From Pseudomonadota bacterium (GTDB lineage Bacteria; Desulfobacterota; Desulfovibrionia; Desulfovibrionales; Desulfovibrionaceae): DNA of 11,087 nucleotides. The notes under the pieces are model-generated. The model was not told the DNA's origin. It did no database searches and worked only from the letters and a program-made list of their open reading frames with translations. The stretch is from NCBI GenBank assembly GCA_018822065.1, contig JAHJKV010000413.1, forward strand, positions 1 through 11,087, in the 5' to 3' direction. The translations under genes and the position numbers were made by a program. Numbering within the stretch: the stretch's first letter is position 1; each line of letters opens with the position of its first letter. Positions 7,338-11,087 of this stretch are shown here, one piece after another.

Positions 7338-9204
7338 CCTTCTCCGCTTCAACTTCTTCCGCAGGGGAGGTTTCCACCACGGCTTCTTCAACGGCTTCCG
7401 CCACGACTTCCACCACGGCTTCTTCAACGACTTCCTCGACCACTTCCTCAACTACGTCCTCGCCCTGAGCCGCTTCCAGCTTCTCACGCAGGAGGTCGCC
7501 CAGAGTGTTGCCGCTGTCGGCAGGTCCGTTGGAGGAGGAATAGCCCTTGGACGCAGAGGGTCCGCGCTTCTTCTCCGCCTCTTCCTTGAGCTGCTTGACC
7601 GAAAGGCCGAGCCGGCGCTCGTCGGCAGAGACGTGGATGACCTTGGCCTCGATCACGTCGCCTTCCTTGTAGACCTCGGCAGGCGTCTTGATCTTCTTGC
7701 GGCTGATCTCGGAGACGTGCACCAAACCTTCGATACCTTCCTCGACCTCAACAAAGAGACCGAAGTCGGTGATGTTGGTCACGGTACCGGAGACAAGCTG
7801 GCCCACGGGGTACTTAAGGGGGACCTGGCTCCAGGGGTCATCGTTCAGCTGCTTGATGCCCAAGGTGAACTTCTCGTTCTCCTTGTCCACGGTCAGGACC
7901 TTGGCCTGGACCACGTCGCCGGACTTGTAGACCTCGGAGGGGTGGCGAATCTTCTTGGTCCAGGAGATGTCGGACACGTGGATGAGGCCGTCGATGCCTT
8001 CCTCGATGCCGATGAACACGCCAAATTCGGTGATGTTCTTGATGGCGCCTTCAAGGACGGTACCTTCGGGGTACTTCTCGGCAACCACATCCCACGGGTT
8101 GGGCTTGATCTGCTTCATGCCGAGGCTGATGCGCTTCTTGTCGGGATCGACGCCGAGCACGATGACTTCGACTTCGTCGCCAACATGGACCATCTGGGAG
8201 GGGTGACGCAGTTTGCGGGTCCAGGACATCTCGGAGATGTGCACCAGGCCCTCGACGCCCTCTTCCAGCTCCACAAACGCACCGTAGTCGGCGAGATTGG
8301 TGACAACGCCGGTGAACTTGGCGTCCACGGGGTACTTGCCGCCAATGTCTTCCCAGGGATCGTCCACGAGCTGCTTAAGGCCCAGGGATACCTTCTGACC
8401 TTCACGGTCGAAGTTGAGAATCTTGAGCTTCAGGTCGTCACCAAGGTTGACCATCTCTTTGGGATGCTTGATGCGCTTCCAGCTCATGTCAGTAATATGC
8501 AACAGGCCGTCGAGGCCACCCAGGTCGATGAACACGCCGTATTCGGTGACGTTCTTGACCTTGCCTTCGACGATCTGGCCTTCAATGAGGGTGCCCAGGA
8601 GCTGCTCACGCTGCTCACCACGCTGCTCCTCAAGAAGCACACGGCGCGAAACGATGACGTTCGAGCGCCGACGATTGATCTTCAGAATCTTGAATTCGTA
8701 CTCCTGGTTGACCAGGGCGTCCATGTCGGGCACGGGGCGCAGGTCAACGTGAGAGCCGGGCAGGAAGGCTTCCACGCCGCCGAGATCGACGGTGTAACCA
8801 CCTTTGATGCGGCGGACAATTCGACCGGTGACGGTCTCTTCCCGCTCCATGACGTCTTCCAGCTTGTCGAAAAGCTGCATCCGCTTGGCCTTGTCGCGCG
8901 ACAGATGGATCGTGCCCTCAGACTCGTCCTTGCGGGCGACGAAGACATCGACCTTGTCACCAATGGCAACAGTCAGGCCGCCGTCAGGATCCAGAAATTC
9001 CGCGATGGGAATCTGACCTTCGGACTTAAAGTTGACATCGACGAGGACATGGTCCTTCTCAACCTTGACAACTTCGCCAAGGACGATGCTTCCTTCGTCC
9101 AGGGCACCGAAGTCATCATTCAAATAATCTTCAAGTGCCTGCTCAAAATTCATCTCCATCTCAGGAGCTTCCACGGAACCATCATCTTTCATGGTTTCTT
9201 CCAT
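7327..9204 (-). CDS. rpsA: 30S ribosomal protein S1
   Basis: A 625-residue protein that binds mRNA on the small ribosomal subunit and helps initiation on structured or weak ribosome-binding sites. Six S1 (OB-fold) domains can be read, at about 38-103, 123-189, 209-279, 294-366, 380-453 and 467-539. Domains 3-6 carry the classical pattern of GxVxNxxxYGxFV followed by GLxHxSxxSW, and domains 1-2 are divergent, as in other S1 proteins. It is longer than the 557-residue E. coli protein, mainly through a tail (540-625) holding a Val/Glu/Ala repeat. Two ATGs are adjacent. The second (9202-9204) was chosen because GGAGG lies 6 bases before it but only 3 before the first; starting at 9207 would add one Met. 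The stop overlaps the start of sppA. The region upstream holds repeats that may regulate it, since rpsA is known to be autoregulated in other bacteria. Identity is secure. Confidence 0.97.
   Translation of the reverse strand: MEETMKDDGSVEAPEMEMNFEQALEDYLNDDFGALDEGSIVLGEVVKVEKDHVLVDVNFKSEGQIPIAEFLDPDGGLTVAIGDKVDVFVARKDESEGTIHLSRDKAKRMQLFDKLEDVMEREETVTGRIVRRIKGGYTVDLGGVEAFLPGSHVDLRPVPDMDALVNQEYEFKILKINRRRSNVIVSRRVLLEEQRGEQREQLLGTLIEGQIVEGKVKNVTEYGVFIDLGGLDGLLHITDMSWKRIKHPKEMVNLGDDLKLKILNFDREGQKVSLGLKQLVDDPWEDIGGKYPVDAKFTGVVTNLADYGAFVELEEGVEGLVHISEMSWTRKLRHPSQMVHVGDEVEVIVLGVDPDKKRISLGMKQIKPNPWDVVAEKYPEGTVLEGAIKNITEFGVFIGIEEGIDGLIHVSDISWTKKIRHPSEVYKSGDVVQAKVLTVDKENEKFTLGIKQLNDDPWSQVPLKYPVGQLVSGTVTNITDFGLFVEVEEGIEGLVHVSEISRKKIKTPAEVYKEGDVIEAKVIHVSADERRLGLSVKQLKEEAEKKRGPSASKGYSSSNGPADSGNTLGDLLREKLEAAQGEDVVEEVVEEVVEEAVVEVVAEAVEEAVVETSPAEEVEAEKDES
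7372..7443. repeat. Imperfect 36-base tandem repeat in the 3' end of rpsA
   Basis: A 22-base identical core occurs at 7372-7393 and again at 7408-7429, giving a period of 36 bases (12 residues); the second unit degenerates after 7429. It encodes the Val/Glu/Ala-rich acidic tail of S1. The tail also continues with shorter VVEE repeats toward 7460. Confidence 0.85.
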
Positions 9205-9210
9205 CATTTA

Positions 9211-9215
9211 CCTCC
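9211..9215 (-). promoter_or_regulatory. Ribosome-binding site of rpsA
   Basis: GGAGG on the minus strand. It is 6 bases from the ATG at 9202-9204 and 3 bases from the adjacent ATG at 9205-9207, so the inner ATG is preferred. Confidence 0.7.
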
Positions 9216-9347
9216 AACTGGTCCTCGGACAAGTATTTTTGCGTATGTTCTCGGGAATTGGCCCAGCCTGGGAGAGACTTTTTCACGTTCCGAGGTAGAC
9301 GAAGTCTCAACCTGGCGGCAGGCAATACACCTGTGCCAAAACCCGTT

Positions 9348-9362
9348 ACGCACGTTGTGCGT
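9348..9362. repeat. Perfect 6-base inverted repeat with 3-base spacer
   Basis: ACGCAC-GTT-GTGCGT, a perfect dyad about 145 bases upstream of the rpsA start. It overlaps the first copy of the 11-base direct repeat (9359-9369). It could be a protein-binding site or a hairpin in the rpsA leader. On the plus strand it is followed by only a short T run, so it is not a good terminator. Confidence 0.6.
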
Positions 9363-9475
9363 TTTCTCCAAACCGATCACCTAGTTGCGTATTCTCCTGA
9401 AATCAGAAGCCTATCAGGGGCGGTTGGAACGTAATCCAGTAGCCGAAAACAGGTACGCTGTAAACCGTTTTCTCC
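9359..9475. repeat. Three direct copies of (G/C)CGT(T/A)TTCTCC
   Basis: Copies lie at 9359-9369 (GCGTTTTCTCC), 9387-9397 (GCGTATTCTCC) and 9465-9475 (CCGTTTTCTCC), all in the same orientation; on the rpsA strand they read GGAGAAAACG-like. A looser relative, GCGTATGTTCTC, starts at 9241. Copies start 28 and 78 bases apart. Repetition of a specific motif in a non-coding region suggests regulator binding sites; no known regulator was matched. Confidence 0.65.
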
Positions 9476-9550
9476 TCCAGAAGCATACACATTCCCGGCT
9501 TTCAGGTCTGCCCCTCTCCCCGACCATCGCCCGCCCGCGTATGGACGAGC

Positions 9551-9578
9551 TTGCGCACGACACCGACCTCGGTATACC
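9551..9578 (+). promoter_or_regulatory. Candidate sigma-70 promoter for the 461-residue gene
   Basis: TTGCGC at 9551-9556 and TATACC at 9573-9578 with a 16-base spacer. Transcription would begin near 9585, giving a leader of about 30 bases before the GTG at 9616. The -35 box is only a 3 of 6 match, so this is tentative. Confidence 0.35.
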
Positions 9579-9615
9579 TTGAACAATACACCCCGCAACC
9601 CAGTTGAGGAACATC

Positions 9616-11001
9616 GTGAACAGCTATCAATTCATCTCGCGGCCAGGAACGCATCTTTCACGCGAGGAGCTCTCACAGGCGGCCCAAATCCTGAGCTTCG
9701 CCTACACCAAATGGCAGGAAAACCCGGCCAACACCAATCCCCTGAAAACAGACACCTCCCCACCCGTCTATGAAAGAATGATGCGCAAGGGCAACCGCGA
9801 GGTGCTGCTCTACTATGAAGGCGACATCATGGTGGCGGTCTTCGTCCATGCCCTCACTCCCCATGGCGAGCCAAGCCCAATGCGCAAGCTCTCCTTTATG
9901 GGAGCCAAGCCCCTGCGGCGCGGCTTCCAGCCCCTGCAGACCATTTTCACCCGCTATGGCTGGCGTCTCAGTGAACAGGGAGAAGACGCGGTCATCACCA
10001 GCGACCTGGAACAGCGGACCCTGAACACCCTGCTCCAGACCGCCGGCTTCCGGGAGATCGTGGACCGCAACGAGACATACTTCATCTTAAGTCGCCTGCT
10101 GGAACGCAAGCTCATCAGCACCCAAAGAGTGCAGGGCGACCTAGTCATAGACGAAATCATCAGCGTGAACGGCAAAAGCATCCGGCGCGACAAGAAGCTG
10201 CTGCGATCCCAGAACTCCCTGGCAGACAGCTACGAAGCCTACCGGCGCGAACTGCTTAAAAGTCTGCGCCGCTCGGCCCCGGGCCGCAACCTGGAGCTTC
10301 TGCGCCAGGGCTTCACCCACGCTGACCAGGGCATTTTCTACCTGAGCGGCTATTCCGACTCCATCGTGATACGTAGCGCAAAGCCAGACGCATCAAGGGA
10401 AAACAACGCCCTGGAGGCGACCAGCCAGGCCGTGCTGCGTCCCGGACTTTTCGACTTCCTGGCCTATGTCATGAAGAGTCTCGGCTCCTTTGCCCTGCTC
10501 TCGGCCACGCCCCAGCAGGAAATCGAAGCCGTGCTTGATCGCACCCTCCACCCCGACGTACCCCTGCGCTACCGGGACATGCTGGAAATGATCGTGGCCC
10601 CGCCGCTCTCGCTCCTGACTGGCGACGACACCCCCGAAGCCCAGGTCTTCCAAGAGCGCTACTGGCGCGATGGCCTACTAAATCGCGCCGCCATGGCCGA
10701 GACTCTGCTGGAGGTCCGCGGCCAGAGCCAGGCACCGTTGATTTATCTGGGGGGGAGCGAACGGGAATTCGATGGGGTGGCCCGGCTCATCCGCGAAGCC
10801 GAAGAACGGGAATTCCCGCTCATCGTCTTCGACTTCGGAACAGCCCTGAGCCTGAAAATCATGGAGGAGCTCATGCCCGACGGACCCCAGGCCCATCCCT
10901 GGTGCAGCGTGCTCCACCTGCAGGACTTCTACCAGATCCCCATCCTGCTCGAACTGATGGGCCTGGCGCCGGAAATGGGAGTGGAGATGATGCTCGGCTA
11001 A
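9616..11001 (+). CDS. Protein of unknown function, possible GNAT-like N-terminal domain
   Basis: A 461-residue soluble protein that I do not recognise. No signal peptide or membrane helix is visible. Residues 1-162 have the order of elements seen in GNAT acyltransferases: a first helix (14-34), two adjoining strands VLLYYEGDIMVAVFVH (63-78), a strand then helix around 91-114, and an ending AGFREI followed by a strand (143-158). The acetyl-CoA loop is not clearly conserved (PLRRGFQ, 99-105), so this is a weak inference. Residues about 190-340 are mostly helical and charged. Residues about 374-458 look like alternating strands and helices (APLIYLGGSE, FPLIVFDFG). The GTG at 9616-9618 was chosen because GAGGA (9606-9610) lies five bases before it; an in-frame TTG at 9604 would place that site inside the gene. 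It diverges from rpsA and ends in a 4-base region shared with a possible convergent gene. Codon use matches the neighbours. Confidence 0.8.
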   Translation: MNSYQFISRPGTHLSREELSQAAQILSFAYTKWQENPANTNPLKTDTSPPVYERMMRKGNREVLLYYEGDIMVAVFVHALTPHGEPSPMRKLSFMGAKPLRRGFQPLQTIFTRYGWRLSEQGEDAVITSDLEQRTLNTLLQTAGFREIVDRNETYFILSRLLERKLISTQRVQGDLVIDEIISVNGKSIRRDKKLLRSQNSLADSYEAYRRELLKSLRRSAPGRNLELLRQGFTHADQGIFYLSGYSDSIVIRSAKPDASRENNALEATSQAVLRPGLFDFLAYVMKSLGSFALLSATPQQEIEAVLDRTLHPDVPLRYRDMLEMIVAPPLSLLTGDDTPEAQVFQERYWRDGLLNRAAMAETLLEVRGQSQAPLIYLGGSEREFDGVARLIREAEEREFPLIVFDFGTALSLKIMEELMPDGPQAHPWCSVLHLQDFYQIPILLELMGLAPEMGVEMMLG

Positions 11002-11087
11002 CCTGCCAACTCCGCCACCGCCTGGGCCAGGAAGGAACGAAATAGACCGTTTATCCAGGGCAGACTCGCCTTAAGCCGATGCTCGTC
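10998..11087 (-). CDS. Possible C-terminal end of a convergent gene, cut by the window edge
   Basis: On the minus strand a frame is open from the right edge for 29 codons and stops at TAG (10998-11000). It ends LPWINGLFRSFLAQAVAELAG before that, give or take frame choice: the last residues read FLAQAVAELAG. Codon third positions are mostly G or C, like the neighbours, and both other minus frames have stops in this stretch. Its stop shares bases with the TAA of the plus-strand gene. It is too short to name, and chance cannot be ruled out. Confidence 0.4.
   Translation of the reverse strand, partial: DEHRLKASLPWINGLFRSFLAQAVAELAG

Larger units (their letters stand above)
9208..9603. other. Divergent intergenic region between rpsA and the 461-residue gene
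   Basis: About 400 bases with no convincing gene: short open frames here have no ribosome-binding site or recognisable product. It holds the rpsA leader and promoter region on the minus strand and a candidate promoter for the plus-strand gene near 9551-9578. It also holds three direct copies of an 11-base motif and a 15-base inverted repeat. I could not identify a confident sigma-70 promoter for rpsA. TTTACA on the minus strand, at the 9459-9464 level, is a fair -35 but has no good -10 after it. No known riboswitch or small RNA was recognised. Confidence 0.7.

Noticed and set aside
9320..9338. A sigma-54-like site on the minus strand (TGGCAC then TTGC)
   Set aside because: The two boxes are separated by 7 bases rather than 5, putting the GG and GC elements two bases too far apart for sigma-54.
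7633..9384. A 583-codon open frame on the plus strand opposite rpsA
   Set aside because: It is an antisense shadow of rpsA caused by GC-biased codons; its product has no recognisable domain and S1 on the other strand is unambiguous.
9541..9582. A 13-codon plus-strand frame upstream of the 461-residue gene
   Set aside because: No ribosome-binding site, and it overlaps the candidate promoter.

Overview
The window is GC-rich (roughly 60%) and reads as chromosome of a Desulfovibrio-like sulfate reducer (Desulfovibrionaceae or a near relative). That placement is an inference from gene content, codon use and the rpsA-sppA-receiver/TPR gene order. I could not run a homology search. There are no rRNA or tRNA genes, insertion sequences, phage genes or CRISPR arrays that I can see.

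Layout, left to right. (1) 1-1072, minus: N-terminal 357 codons of a sigma-54-dependent (NtrC-type) activator, cut by the window edge, whose receiver domain lacks the phosphorylation residues. (2) 1212-4967, plus: a two-gene carbohydrate cassette. The first gene fuses a NodB-type polysaccharide deacetylase domain to a GT4 glycosyltransferase. The second is a GT2 glycosyltransferase with a helical N-terminal half. They are 9 bases apart and very likely one transcript. (3) 4992-9204, minus, facing that cassette: rpsA (ribosomal protein S1), then sppA (signal peptide peptidase, overlapping the rpsA stop), then a receiver-like/TPR protein whose receiver has Glu in place of the phosphoacceptor Asp. 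(4) 9205-9615: a roughly 400-base divergent intergenic region with three direct copies of an 11-base motif, a perfect inverted repeat and a candidate promoter. (5) 9616-11001, plus: a 461-residue protein I do not recognise, with a possible GNAT-like N-terminal part. (6) The last 90 bases may hold the end of a minus-strand gene that overlaps the stop of (5).

How the genes may work together. The glycan cassette is transcribed away from the sigma-54 activator and is a plausible target or functional neighbour of it, for example in flagellar or surface-glycan biosynthesis, but nothing in the sequence proves this. The rpsA-sppA overlap implies translational coupling of a ribosomal protein to a membrane peptidase.

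I found no clearly new defence or mobile system. The most interesting points are the two degenerate receiver domains of different kinds in one window, the deacetylase-glycosyltransferase fusion with no export signal, the repeated motif upstream of rpsA, and the unrecognised 461-residue protein.
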